Shown here: positions 1 to 7,521 of the stretch, one piece after another
Layout: each line of letters opens with the position of its first letter
How positions within the stretch are numbered: position 1 is the stretch's first letter
Source of the DNA: Ruminococcus sp. UBA3286
GTDB taxonomy: Bacteria; Bacillota; Clostridia; Oscillospirales; Ruminococcaceae
Direction: 5' to 3'
Assembly (NCBI GenBank): GCA_002362135.1
Contig: DETO01000138.1
Coordinates: 1-14,974, forward strand
Length of the DNA: 14,974 nucleotides
Notes under the pieces: model-generated
Seen by the model: the letters and a program-made list of their open reading frames with translations, nothing else
Told to the model about the DNA's origin: nothing
The model's database searches: none
Program-made: the position numbers and the translations under genes

Positions 1-22
1 CATTATCGGATATAATAATCTA

Positions 23-51
23 TTGTAAAGAGTTGAGAATATGTGTATAAT
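23..51 (+). promoter_or_regulatory. Putative sigma-A promoter of the pectin lyase gene
   Basis: TTGTAA (23-28) and TATAAT (46-51) are separated by 17 bp. The -10 box is perfect and the -35 box matches 4 of 6. Transcription would start near 58, giving a leader of about 55 nt that contains the ribosome site (GGGGG, about 99-103) before the ATG at 114. The upstream side is cut by the window edge, so other control sites cannot be seen. Confidence 0.55.
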
Positions 52-113
52 ATTAATGTAGATAAATAATTGAAAAAATACAGCGATCAAAACTTAACGG
101 GGGATGATAAAAA

Positions 114-3100
114 ATGAAAATCGATCTGAAGCGTATTGCTTCGGCGGCAGCGGCGGCTGTTATTACGTTTGTTTCAGCGGCAGTTCCGCAGAGCGGATAC
201 GTTGAACCGACTACTGCAAATGCAGCCTCAAACGTTATGCTTGAGTACCTCAACAGAGGAATTTCTGCTGTTAATACGGGCAGCGGAATGCTTGTGAGCT
301 GGCGTTATCTTGCGAATGACGATGATAATGCCGTATATAAACTTTACCGTGACGGCGCATTGATCTACACGAGCGAAGCCGGAAAATCCACCTGCTATCT
401 TGACAAAAGCGGCAGCGCGACTTCAAAATACCGCGTAGATACGTTTAATTCAAAGGGTTCGCTTGTGAATTCCGAGGACTGTAAACTGATTTCGAACAAT
501 TCTTATTTTGAGATTCCGATGTCGCCGCCTTCGAGCATTCACAGCCCGAACGATATGTCTGTGGGCGATGTTGACGGAGACGGACAGTACGAACTTTTCG
601 TGAAGTGGGATCCGAATAATTCAAAGGATAATTCTATAAAAGGCAAGACCGACAGCGTTTATATAGACTGCGTAAGACTGGACGGCAAAAGGCTGTGGAG
701 AATTGATTTAGGCGTCAATATCCGCGCAGGCGCGCATTATACGCAGTTTTTCGTGGGCGATTTCGATCTTGACGGCAAGGCGGAGATGACCTGTAAAACA
801 GCCGACGGCACGAAAGACGGTCAGGGAAACGTAATAGGCGACGGTTCCAAGAATTACCGCAACGGCGACGGTCTGATAATTACAGGCCCCGAATATTACA
901 CGCTTTTCGAGGGCGAAACAGGCAAGGCGCTCGATACTGTCGATTACGAACCCGGCAGAGGTGATACCACGAAATGGGGAAAATCCAGCGATAAATTCAA
1001 CCGCGTGGACAGATTCTGGGGTACTGCTGCGTATCTGGACGGCGTTCATCCGTGTATAGTTACGGGACGCGGCTATTACGGAAGAATGACGGCGACGGCT
1101 TATAAGGTTGAAAACAAAAAGCTTGTGAAAATGTGGATGTTCGATACGGGAACAAGCTCTTCTGCGCTCGGTTACGGCGACGGAAATCATAATACTATGC
1201 CTGCCGACGTTGACGGTGACGGAAAGCAGGAGATAATCACCGGTTCTACCTGCATCGACGATAACGGAAAGCTTTTGTGGTGTACAAATCAGGGACACGG
1301 CGATGCTATGCACGTTGGCGATCTCGACCCCACAAATCCCGGAATCGAAGCTTGGATATGCCACGAAGATAAGCCGTATGGTGTTTCGCTCGTTGACTGC
1401 GATACGGGAAAAATAATTTTCCACAATAACGGTTCGGGCGATACCGGAAGATGCTGCGGCGATAATGTCTGGGCAGGCAATCCCGGCGCCGAACTCTGGG
1501 GAAATAAAGAATCCGACGGATCTACTCCCGTGAAAAATGTTAAGGGCGAAACCCTCTCGTGCAATCGTCCCGCAATAAACTTCCTTATTCATTGGGACGG
1601 CGATCTTGAACGCGAGATACTCGACGGTTATACGGATTCTCCCGCAAAGATCAGCAAGATGAACGAAAACGGAAAAATCACACAGCTTATGCAGACGGAC
1701 GGCTATTATACCTGCAATACAACAAAGGGTACGCCGTGTTTGTCGGCTGATATTTTCGGAGACTGGCGCGAAGAACTTATCGTGCGCGCGGCAGACAGCA
1801 AATCCGTGAGAATTTACTGCACTCCCTACGATACCGATTACCGCATCACGACCCTTATGCACGACGCTCATTACCGTATGCAGGTTTCGGCGCAGAATAC
1901 CGCATATAATCAGCCTCCTCACACAAGCTTCTTCCTCGGCACGGGCTACGATCTTCCCAAGAGACCTACCGATACGGTAAATACGACAGGCGCAGATATC
2001 AAGCCCGTGAAAAACGGAGCGGTAATAAATACAGGATACACATATAAAATAAAAAACAAGAACAGCGGACTTTACCTCGAAGTTGCCGATTCAAAGGCTG
2101 AAAACGGCGCGAACGTTCAGCAGGGTACGACAGGCGCGGCAGGCTGGAGATTTGTTGAATCAGACAAGAGCGGCTATTATTATGTTTATTCCGAATTAGG
2201 CGACGGAAAAACATTCCTCCTCGATCTGGATTTCGGCAAGCCCGATAACGGCACGAATATAGGCATTTACGGCAATACCAGCAGTGACGCGCAGCTTTTC
2301 AAGCTTGTGGATAACGGCGACGGAACTTACGCTATCTGCACAAGAGTTACAAATGACGCGAGCGGAATAGGCGTAACTGCGGCGTCGAAGGAAAGCGGTG
2401 CAAATGTTGTTGAATGGGAATGCAACGACAGCGACGATCAGAAATGGATTCTTGAAATCAAGATAGATCCGATTGACGGAAAGCTTATCAAAGGACTGAC
2501 AGTCAAGGATTCTGAAAATTATCAGGATTGGAATATCAAGGAAAACGCTGCTAACGGCGATCTTGTATTCGGCGACCGCGACGTGGTATACACGCAGCTT
2601 CCGGAATTCCTGAACGGTGCGGAAATGATTCAGACGGCTTGCGATTCTAAGAATATGGAATCCGATCTTGCAGAATTTACTGCTGCGGAAGATATAAAAG
2701 TTTATATTGCCCTCGATACGAGAGTTGAATCTTCTATGGGCAGCATTCCGGAATGGATGAACGGCTGGACAAAAACAGGGGAGCAGGCTGCCAATGATAA
2801 AGACATTACGTTTGACGTTTACGAGAATTCTTTCAAAAAGGGCGAAACTGTCAGATTAGGTTCTAACAGCACAAATTACAATGTTGTGAATTATACCGTT
2901 TTCGTCAAGGAAGATAAGGGCGAACCAGCTGCAACCACAACTGCCGAGTCGATTGTGACAACGAGCGCGGATACAACTGTTTCTCAGCCTGTTGAAACTA
3001 CGGCAACAGCAGCTAAGGTAACTTACGGCGACGCAAACTGCGACGGTAAGGTAGAAATTGCTGATGCAACGCTGATACTTCAGTTCCTTACTAATAAAGA

Positions 3101-3239
3101 CGAGTATTCTCTGACGGCGCAGGGACTTCTTAATGCCGACGTAAGTGGAAACAACGACGGCGTTACGGCTCAGGACGCTCTTGTTATACAGCAGGTTGAC
3201 GCAGGAATTTACAAGCAGGAAGATCTGCCGATCAAATAA
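114..3239 (+). CDS. Secreted dockerin-bearing rhamnogalacturonan lyase (PL11 family)
   Basis: This is a 1041-residue exported enzyme predicted to cleave the rhamnogalacturonan I backbone of pectin by beta-elimination. A signal peptide covers residues 1-37 (KR, Ala-rich core, ANA cleavage site). The YesW/YesX-like catalytic module runs from about 41 to 630. It opens with a fibronectin-like segment and continues as a beta-propeller with repeated Ca-binding DxDGDG loops, seen at GDVDGDGQYE (about 150), NIRAGAHYTQF (about 202) and GNHNTMPADVDGDG (about 356). A ricin-like CBM13 module follows at about 640-783 (ends DQKWILEI), then a beta-sandwich-like module at about 790-935 (motif VYIALDTR, then PEWMNGWTKTG), which I recognise only as a recurrent companion of secreted glycan enzymes. 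A Thr-rich linker (about 937-967) leads to a C-terminal type I dockerin (968-1041) with loops DANCDGKVEIAD and DVSGNNDGVTAQD; the second loop is one residue longer than the canonical 12. The dockerin implies attachment to a cohesin scaffold on the cell surface. It is transcribed alone, between its own promoter and terminator. Family is very likely; exact bond specificity is inferred. Confidence 0.95.
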   Translation: MKIDLKRIASAAAAAVITFVSAAVPQSGYVEPTTANAASNVMLEYLNRGISAVNTGSGMLVSWRYLANDDDNAVYKLYRDGALIYTSEAGKSTCYLDKSGSATSKYRVDTFNSKGSLVNSEDCKLISNNSYFEIPMSPPSSIHSPNDMSVGDVDGDGQYELFVKWDPNNSKDNSIKGKTDSVYIDCVRLDGKRLWRIDLGVNIRAGAHYTQFFVGDFDLDGKAEMTCKTADGTKDGQGNVIGDGSKNYRNGDGLIITGPEYYTLFEGETGKALDTVDYEPGRGDTTKWGKSSDKFNRVDRFWGTAAYLDGVHPCIVTGRGYYGRMTATAYKVENKKLVKMWMFDTGTSSSALGYGDGNHNTMPADVDGDGKQEIITGSTCIDDNGKLLWCTNQGHGDAMHVGDLDPTNPGIEAWICHEDKPYGVSLVDCDTGKIIFHNNGSGDTGRCCGDNVWAGNPGAELWGNKESDGSTPVKNVKGETLSCNRPAINFLIHWDGDLEREILDGYTDSPAKISKMNENGKITQLMQTDGYYTCNTTKGTPCLSADIFGDWREELIVRAADSKSVRIYCTPYDTDYRITTLMHDAHYRMQVSAQNTAYNQPPHTSFFLGTGYDLPKRPTDTVNTTGADIKPVKNGAVINTGYTYKIKNKNSGLYLEVADSKAENGANVQQGTTGAAGWRFVESDKSGYYYVYSELGDGKTFLLDLDFGKPDNGTNIGIYGNTSSDAQLFKLVDNGDGTYAICTRVTNDASGIGVTAASKESGANVVEWECNDSDDQKWILEIKIDPIDGKLIKGLTVKDSENYQDWNIKENAANGDLVFGDRDVVYTQLPEFLNGAEMIQTACDSKNMESDLAEFTAAEDIKVYIALDTRVESSMGSIPEWMNGWTKTGEQAANDKDITFDVYENSFKKGETVRLGSNSTNYNVVNYTVFVKEDKGEPAATTTAESIVTTSADTTVSQPVETTATAAKVTYGDANCDGKVEIADATLILQFLTNKDEYSLTAQGLLNADVSGNNDGVTAQDALVIQQVDAGIYKQEDLPIK

Positions 3240-3267
3240 TGAATAATCATTTCCTTCTCAATCTTTA

Positions 3268-3304
3268 TAAAAAAAGCTCTCCATTAGGCAGGAGAGCTTT
3301 TTTT
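3268..3304 (+). terminator. Intrinsic terminator of the lyase gene
   Basis: An 8-bp GC-containing stem, AGCTCTCC (3275-3282) with GGAGAGCT (3291-3298), has an 8-nt loop and is flanked by an A-tract on the left and a run of seven T on the right. The flanking A and T runs extend the stem, so it could also work on the minus strand, but only the lyase gene needs it here. Confidence 0.9.
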
Positions 3305-3314
3305 CGTCATGCTA

Positions 3315-3343
3315 TTGCAATAATTCTCAAAATATGTTATTAT
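3315..3343 (+). promoter_or_regulatory. Promoter of the ABC-F gene
   Basis: TTGCAA (3315-3320) and TATTAT (3338-3343) are separated by 17 bp, with an extended -10 TGT just before the -10 box. The start would lie near 3350, leaving a short leader with ribosome site GAAAGGA (about 3361-3367). Confidence 0.65.
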
Positions 3344-3374
3344 AAATACGCAATAAAAAAGAAAGGACGATGAT

Positions 3375-5300
3375 ATGCTTTTAAGTTTAACTAATGTCAG
3401 CAAAATTTTCAACGGCAAACTTGTTCTTGACAACGTATCCCTTACCGTTGATGAAACTGATAAGATCGGCATAGTCGGAAATAACGGCTGCGGAAAATCA
3501 ACGCTGTTGAAAATTATTACGGGCAGCCTTGAGCCTGACCGCACCAATGAAAAAGACGGGGTTGTTTCTTTTGCGGCGAAAACTTCTGTAGGTTATCTGG
3601 AACAGATGGGCGGCCTGGATTCGCGGAATACCGTGATGGAGGAAATGGAAAAGGTTTTCGATCCGATACACAAAGCCATCGAGCGTATGCGCGAAATTGA
3701 ACTTGAAATAGAACGGGGCGATAATTCTTCCGCCGACGAGTATCAGCAGCTTTCTTCGTGGGTGGAAGCTAATGAGGGCTATAATACTGAAGTTAAAATA
3801 CGCACTATCCTGAACGGCATGGGATTTTCGGGAGATCAGCTCGATCGTACTGTTTCAGGATTCAGCGGCGGCGAAAAAACAAGGCTTTGTATTGCAAAAC
3901 TGCTGCTTGAAGAGCCTAATCTGCTTATTCTCGACGAGCCTACCAATCATCTTGATTTTAAGACCATCATGTGGCTTGAGGAATACCTGCGCACTTATCG
4001 CGGCGCGGTAATGATCGTCAGCCACGACCGATATTTTCTCGACAGATTATGCACTTCGATATGCGAGATAGAACACGGCAGACTTCAGCGATATAAAGGC
4101 AATTATTCGGCGTTTATACGTCAGCGCGAGGAGAACGATATCCGCCGCGAACGCGAATATGATCAGCAGCAGAAAGAGATTGCAAAGCTGGAGGATTACG
4201 TTGCAAGAAATCTTGTACGCGCTTCCACTACGAAAATGGCTCAGAGCCGCCGTCGTCAGCTTGAAAAAATGGAGCGTATCGAAAAGCCGTTCCATGATGA
4301 AAAGCACGCGAAGATCAACTTTACTTATGCCGTCGAGCCGCCGTTGGACGTTCTTAAAGTTAAAAACGCCGATATTTCTGTAGGCGAAGGAGCAGGCAGA
4401 AAAACTCTGGTTGACGATATCAGCTTTGAAGTCAGAAGAGGAGAAAAAGTCGGCATAATCGGGGATAACGGCATAGGAAAATCCACGCTGCTTAAAATAA
4501 TTCAGGGACTTATACCTCATGAGGGAACGGTTCGCTGGAATACCAACGTAAAAATATCATACTTTGAGCAGGAAAGCACGAATCTCAACCGCGAATTGAC
4601 CGTAATGGAGGAGCTTCACAGCCGCTATCCATCGCTTTCAGATCTTGAAGTGCGGAGTCTGCTTGCTCAGGTGCGGTTTGTGGGCGAGAATGTTTTCAAG
4701 GAGATCGGCGTTATAAGCGGCGGCGAACGCGCGAAACTTTGCTTTGCAATAATGATGCAGGAGCATGGCAACGTGCTTATCCTCGACGAGCCTACCAATC
4801 ATCTCGATCTCAGTTCAAAAGAAGCGATCGAAACGGCGCTGGAAGAATATACGGGAACTGTTATCTTTGTATCTCATGACCGCTATCTTTTAAGCAGGAT
4901 AGCCGACCGTCTTATCGAACTTACGAACGGAACGTACCGTGAGTATAACTGCGGATTTGAAAAATATCTTGATATTCTCCGCGCTGAACAGGCGGAGGAA
5001 AAGAAGATAGCCGACGCTCAGAAATTCGCGAAAGCGGCGGAAGCTGCCAAGGACAAGCAGGCGAAAACTTACCGCAGCAAGCAGCAGAGAAGCGCGGACG
5101 CTGCGCGGAAAAATGAAATGCGCCGCCTTGAAAAAGAGATAGACGAGTTCCAGAAGCAGATCGACGCCCTGACTGAAGAGATAGGCAGAGAGGAAGTTTA
5201 TTCGGACTATGAGCTGATGAGCGCAAAATGCGCCGAGATAGACGAATTGAAGCGGAAAATCGATGAGAATTTTGAAAAGCTTATTGAATTGGACGAGTAA
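3375..5300 (+). CDS. ABC-F family ATPase (YdiF/Uup-like)
   Basis: This is a 641-residue cytoplasmic protein with two ABC ATPase domains and no membrane segments, the hallmark of ABC-F proteins. Members act on the ribosome rather than in transport. Domain 1 has Walker A GNNGCGKST (35-43), signature SGGE (164-167) and Walker B ending D187-E188 in LILDEPTNHLD. A charged interdomain linker (about 235-320, rich in Arg, Lys and Glu) follows; in this family it reaches toward the peptidyl-transferase centre. Domain 2 has Walker A GDNGIGKST (363-371), signature ISGGE (447-451) and D471-E472. From about 530 to the end is a Lys/Glu-rich coiled coil. Length and layout match B. subtilis YdiF (about 640 residues). 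Both catalytic glutamates are present, so it should hydrolyse ATP. It could be a housekeeping translation factor or an antibiotic-protection protein; the sequence does not decide, though the lack of an attenuator-like leader favours housekeeping. It appears monocistronic. Confidence 0.93.
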   Translation: MLLSLTNVSKIFNGKLVLDNVSLTVDETDKIGIVGNNGCGKSTLLKIITGSLEPDRTNEKDGVVSFAAKTSVGYLEQMGGLDSRNTVMEEMEKVFDPIHKAIERMREIELEIERGDNSSADEYQQLSSWVEANEGYNTEVKIRTILNGMGFSGDQLDRTVSGFSGGEKTRLCIAKLLLEEPNLLILDEPTNHLDFKTIMWLEEYLRTYRGAVMIVSHDRYFLDRLCTSICEIEHGRLQRYKGNYSAFIRQREENDIRREREYDQQQKEIAKLEDYVARNLVRASTTKMAQSRRRQLEKMERIEKPFHDEKHAKINFTYAVEPPLDVLKVKNADISVGEGAGRKTLVDDISFEVRRGEKVGIIGDNGIGKSTLLKIIQGLIPHEGTVRWNTNVKISYFEQESTNLNRELTVMEELHSRYPSLSDLEVRSLLAQVRFVGENVFKEIGVISGGERAKLCFAIMMQEHGNVLILDEPTNHLDLSSKEAIETALEEYTGTVIFVSHDRYLLSRIADRLIELTNGTYREYNCGFEKYLDILRAEQAEEKKIADAQKFAKAAEAAKDKQAKTYRSKQQRSADAARKNEMRRLEKEIDEFQKQIDALTEEIGREEVYSDYELMSAKCAEIDELKRKIDENFEKLIELDE

Positions 5301-5367
5301 AACCGCATAAATATGATCTTGAAAAATTGTTGAAAGCGACTAAAATTCACAATTGCAAAAAAAAGTA

Positions 5368-5396
5368 TTGAAATATTTCCGGGAATGTGATATAAT
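5368..5396 (+). promoter_or_regulatory. Strong promoter of the SCIFF operon
   Basis: TTGAAA (5368-5373) and TATAAT (5391-5396) are 17 bp apart with an extended -10 (TGA before the box). This is close to ideal sigma-A consensus. Transcription would start near 5403. Confidence 0.8.
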
Positions 5397-5407
5397 TTTT
5401 TAAACGG

Positions 5408-5438
5408 ATTTTTCGGGGCTTGTACGCCTGCGAAAAAT
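5408..5438 (+). other. Leader stem-loop before the SCIFF gene
   Basis: ATTTTTCG (5408-5415) pairs perfectly with CGAAAAAT (5431-5438), with an inner GGC/GCC pairing (5417-5419 with 5426-5428) and a TTGTAC loop. It lies within about 5 nt of the predicted transcript start, a position typical of 5' mRNA-stabilising hairpins. No T-tract stops transcription cleanly after it, although an AATTTTT stretch follows. Confidence 0.5.
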
Positions 5439-5466
5439 TAATTTTTCTGTTAAGGAGGTCAAGAAA

Positions 5467-5604
5467 ATGAAACACATCAAGACAATGAACAAGGCTAATC
5501 TCAAGGAGTCTGCTCAGAAGGGCGGCTGCGGTAAGTGCCAGGCTTCATGCCAGTCTGCTTGCAAAACTTCATGCACAGTTGCTAATCAGAAGTGCGAGAG
5601 ATAA
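5467..5604 (+). CDS. scfA: SCIFF / ranthipeptide precursor (six cysteines in 45 residues)
   Basis: A 45-codon gene encodes a peptide starting MKHIKTMNKANL and ending NQKCER. It contains exactly six cysteines, at 21, 24, 28, 32, 36 and 43, the defining SCIFF pattern. A very strong ribosome site AAGGAGGT (5452-5459) sits 7 nt before the ATG. Residues 1-18 serve as leader and recognition sequence; the Cys-rich core follows a Gly-Gly at 19-20. In studied homologues (thermophilic clostridial peptides modified by CteB or Tte1186) a radical SAM enzyme links Cys32 to Thr37 by a thioether; both residues are present here at those numbers. The product class is now called ranthipeptide, and a quorum-sensing role has been reported in solventogenic clostridia. 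The downstream gene is the cognate maturase. No protease or exporter gene is in the window. The identification rests on full-length family resemblance and context and is very secure; the role in this organism is unknown. Confidence 0.97.
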   Translation: MKHIKTMNKANLKESAQKGGCGKCQASCQSACKTSCTVANQKCER

Positions 5605-5622
5605 GAGATCGCTTGTGATCGA

Positions 5623-5652
5623 AGGGCAGTGTAATGCTGCCCTATATTTTTT
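5623..5652 (+). terminator. Terminator-like attenuator between precursor and maturase
   Basis: AGGGCAG (5623-5629) and CTGCCCT (5637-5643) form a perfect 7-bp stem with a 7-nt loop, followed by TATA and six T (5647-5652). It lies 19 nt after the precursor stop and immediately before the maturase ribosome site AAGGAG (5654-5659). Partial read-through would yield many precursor transcripts and few maturase transcripts. Confidence 0.8.
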
Positions 5653-5668
5653 GAAGGAGTTTGAAATT

Positions 5669-7045
5669 ATGATACATAAATATAAGCTTAACGGATTCAA
5701 TATCGTTCTTGATGTAAACAGCGGCGGAGTTCATATAGTTGACGAACTGACTTATGATCTGCTTGACAATATCGAGCCGCCTTTTTATGAAAAATGCCCC
5801 GAAAAAGTAGTTGAAAAGCTTTCTAAGGTATATTCGGCAGAGGATATAGAATCCTGCTATCAGGAGATCGCCGAACTTTATAACGATAAGATACTTTTTT
5901 CGGAGGACGATTACGAAAAATATGCGAAATATTCCGTTGCTTCACCTGTCAAGGCAATGTGCCTGAATATAGCTCATGACTGTCAGCTGCGCTGCAAATA
6001 CTGCTTCGCTTCAACAGGCGATTTCGGTCAGGGACGCAAGCTTATGTCTTTTGAAACAGGCAAGCACGCTATTGATTTCCTTCTTGAAAATTCAGGCGAT
6101 CGTCCTAATCTGGAACTCGATTTCTTCGGCGGCGAACCTCTTATGAATTTTAAGACCGTAAAACAGATCGTTGAATATGCACGTTCGCGCGAAGCCGAAT
6201 ACGGCAAGAAATTCAGATTTACGATAACTACAAACGGACTTCTTCTTGACGACGAGAAGATCGAATTTATCAACAAGGAAATGTCGAACGTGGTTCTTTC
6301 TATAGACGGCAGAAAGGAAGTCAACGATTATTTCCGAGTTCTTCCCAACGGTCAGGGCTGCTATGACATGATCCTGCCGAAGTACAAGAAGTTGGTCGAG
6401 GGCAGAGGAGATAAGGAATATTACGTCCGCGGTACGTTTACAAATAAGAATCTTGACTTTTCCAACGACGTATTCGCGCTTTATGAAGCGGGATTCGATC
6501 AGATCTCTATCGAGCCTGTTGTAGGAGAGGGCGACGAATATGCGCTTACCGAAAAGGAACTGCCTGCCGTTTTCAAGGAATATGAACGTCTTGCCAAGAG
6601 AATTCTTGACAATGAAAAGAAGGGCGGAAAATTCAATTTCTTCCATTTTATGATCGATCTCGATCAGGGCCCGTGCGCGATAAAGAGACTGCGCGGCTGC
6701 GGCTGCGGCAACGATTATGTTGCTATAACGCCCGACGGCGATATTTTCCCATGCCACCAGTTTGTGGGAATGGACGAGTATAAAATGGGCAATATCGACG
6801 AGGGAACTTTCAATCAGGAAATGAAAGCCGATTTTGCGAACTGCCATGTATATTCAAAGCCCGAATGCCGCAAATGCTGGGCGAAATTCTATTGCAGCGG
6901 CGGCTGTAACGCCAATAATTACCAGTATATGGGCGATGTACGCTCCGCTCATAAGATTTCCTGCGAGCTGGAGAAGAAGCGTCTTGAATGCGCAATTATG
7001 TTAAAGGCTGTCAGAACGTTCGGGGAACAGGAAGAGCAGGAATAA
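5669..7045 (+). CDS. scfB: SCIFF radical SAM maturase (SPASM domain)
   Basis: This 458-residue enzyme is expected to form the Cys-Thr thioether in the adjacent SCIFF peptide. An N-terminal segment (about 1-85) matches the leader-binding region of such maturases. The radical SAM core carries the 4Fe-4S motif C105-x3-C109-x2-C112 (HDCQLRCKYC) and the SAM-binding GGEP at 154-157. The C-terminal SPASM region supplies auxiliary-cluster cysteines C336, C344, C346, C362, C392, then C400-x2-C403-x5-C409-x3-C413 and C432, enough for two further Fe-S clusters. I chose the ATG at 5669 because AAGGAG lies 9 nt before it and the family begins with a short sequence like MIHKYKLNGFNIVLDV; an in-frame start at 5579 lies inside the SCIFF gene and lacks a ribosome site. 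It follows the attenuator and is followed after 2 nt by the next gene, so the three genes share a transcript. Length is typical of the family. Confidence 0.96.
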   Translation: MIHKYKLNGFNIVLDVNSGGVHIVDELTYDLLDNIEPPFYEKCPEKVVEKLSKVYSAEDIESCYQEIAELYNDKILFSEDDYEKYAKYSVASPVKAMCLNIAHDCQLRCKYCFASTGDFGQGRKLMSFETGKHAIDFLLENSGDRPNLELDFFGGEPLMNFKTVKQIVEYARSREAEYGKKFRFTITTNGLLLDDEKIEFINKEMSNVVLSIDGRKEVNDYFRVLPNGQGCYDMILPKYKKLVEGRGDKEYYVRGTFTNKNLDFSNDVFALYEAGFDQISIEPVVGEGDEYALTEKELPAVFKEYERLAKRILDNEKKGGKFNFFHFMIDLDQGPCAIKRLRGCGCGNDYVAITPDGDIFPCHQFVGMDEYKMGNIDEGTFNQEMKADFANCHVYSKPECRKCWAKFYCSGGCNANNYQYMGDVRSAHKISCELEKKRLECAIMLKAVRTFGEQEEQE

Positions 7046-7047
7046 AA

Positions 7048-7440
7048 ATGAAACACAAAGTAAAAGTAACTGTAATTGATAAAAAACTGTATCCTGAATT
7101 ACAGCAGCAGTACTGTGCTAATCCTGAATCAGGTGTATGCCCTTGCTACAATGTAGGTGATGAATATATCTTCGAGCGTGATGGTGATAAAGACGATTTT
7201 TGGCATATGGGATTAAATACGCTCATTAAATGTAACGGTATTCCAGACCAGACAGCAGGAGGGACTAAGATGCCACATTGTTCTGAAGCATGGGATGCTA
7301 TTGCAAGGTATATCTACACGGGATTACAAGGTGGCTCAATTATGAAAGACTGGATGAAAGAGGACAATGTTATGATAACCTGTTGCTCAGACGGTACAAG
7401 ACCTGTTATATTCAAAATTGAAAGAATTGATTATGAATAA
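7048..7440 (+). CDS. Small Cys-rich TIGR04076-like protein
   Basis: This 130-residue soluble protein of unknown function starts 2 nt after the maturase stop, so it is probably co-transcribed. It resembles the uncharacterised family TIGR04076 by its start (MKHKVKVTVI), central CPCYNVGDEY, the CSEAWDAI segment and the end with GTRPVIFKIERI; this is from memory, not a search. It has seven cysteines (23, 31, 33, 62, 78, 112, 113), including CPC and adjacent CC, which could bind a metal or be redox active. The start at 7048 is chosen because the family begins there; the ribosome site is weak (GCAGGAA, inside the end of scfB), suggesting translational coupling. It is more A+T-rich than scfB, and of 11 glycine codons six are GGT and only one GGC, whereas neighbours prefer GGC. 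This suggests a more recent arrival. A role in the RiPP pathway is possible but rests only on position. Confidence 0.85.
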   Translation: MKHKVKVTVIDKKLYPELQQQYCANPESGVCPCYNVGDEYIFERDGDKDDFWHMGLNTLIKCNGIPDQTAGGTKMPHCSEAWDAIARYIYTGLQGGSIMKDWMKEDNVMITCCSDGTRPVIFKIERIDYE

Positions 7441-7478
7441 TGAATTCTGATTTAAGCGAGTAATACAATATCAAAAAC

Positions 7479-7516
7479 AAGCCCGAAAGCGGTTCGTGAA
7501 AACTGCTTTCGGGCTT
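7479..7516. terminator. Bidirectional terminator between the SCIFF operon and rodA
   Basis: A 16-bp stem, 7479-7494 with 7501-7516 (one G-T wobble), has a 6-nt loop. T-rich sequence follows on the plus strand (TATATTTTATT), and A-rich sequence precedes it, giving GTTTTTGA on the minus strand. It ends both the SCIFF operon and the converging rodA transcript; its right T-rich side overlaps the rodA stop codon region. Confidence 0.92.
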
Positions 7517-7521
7517 ATATT

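Noticed and set aside
708..1922. 404-codon minus-strand open frame opposite the lyase
   Set aside because: It mirrors the strongly supported PL11 gene, resembles no family and lacks a convincing ribosome site.
5579..5668. N-terminal extension of the SCIFF maturase starting inside the precursor gene
   Set aside because: No ribosome site there, the extension crosses the attenuator hairpin, and the family start matches the ATG at 5669 with AAGGAG before it.
6988..7047. Longer start for the Cys-rich protein within the maturase gene
   Set aside because: The family begins at MKHKVKV; the extra residues translate maturase sequence in another frame.
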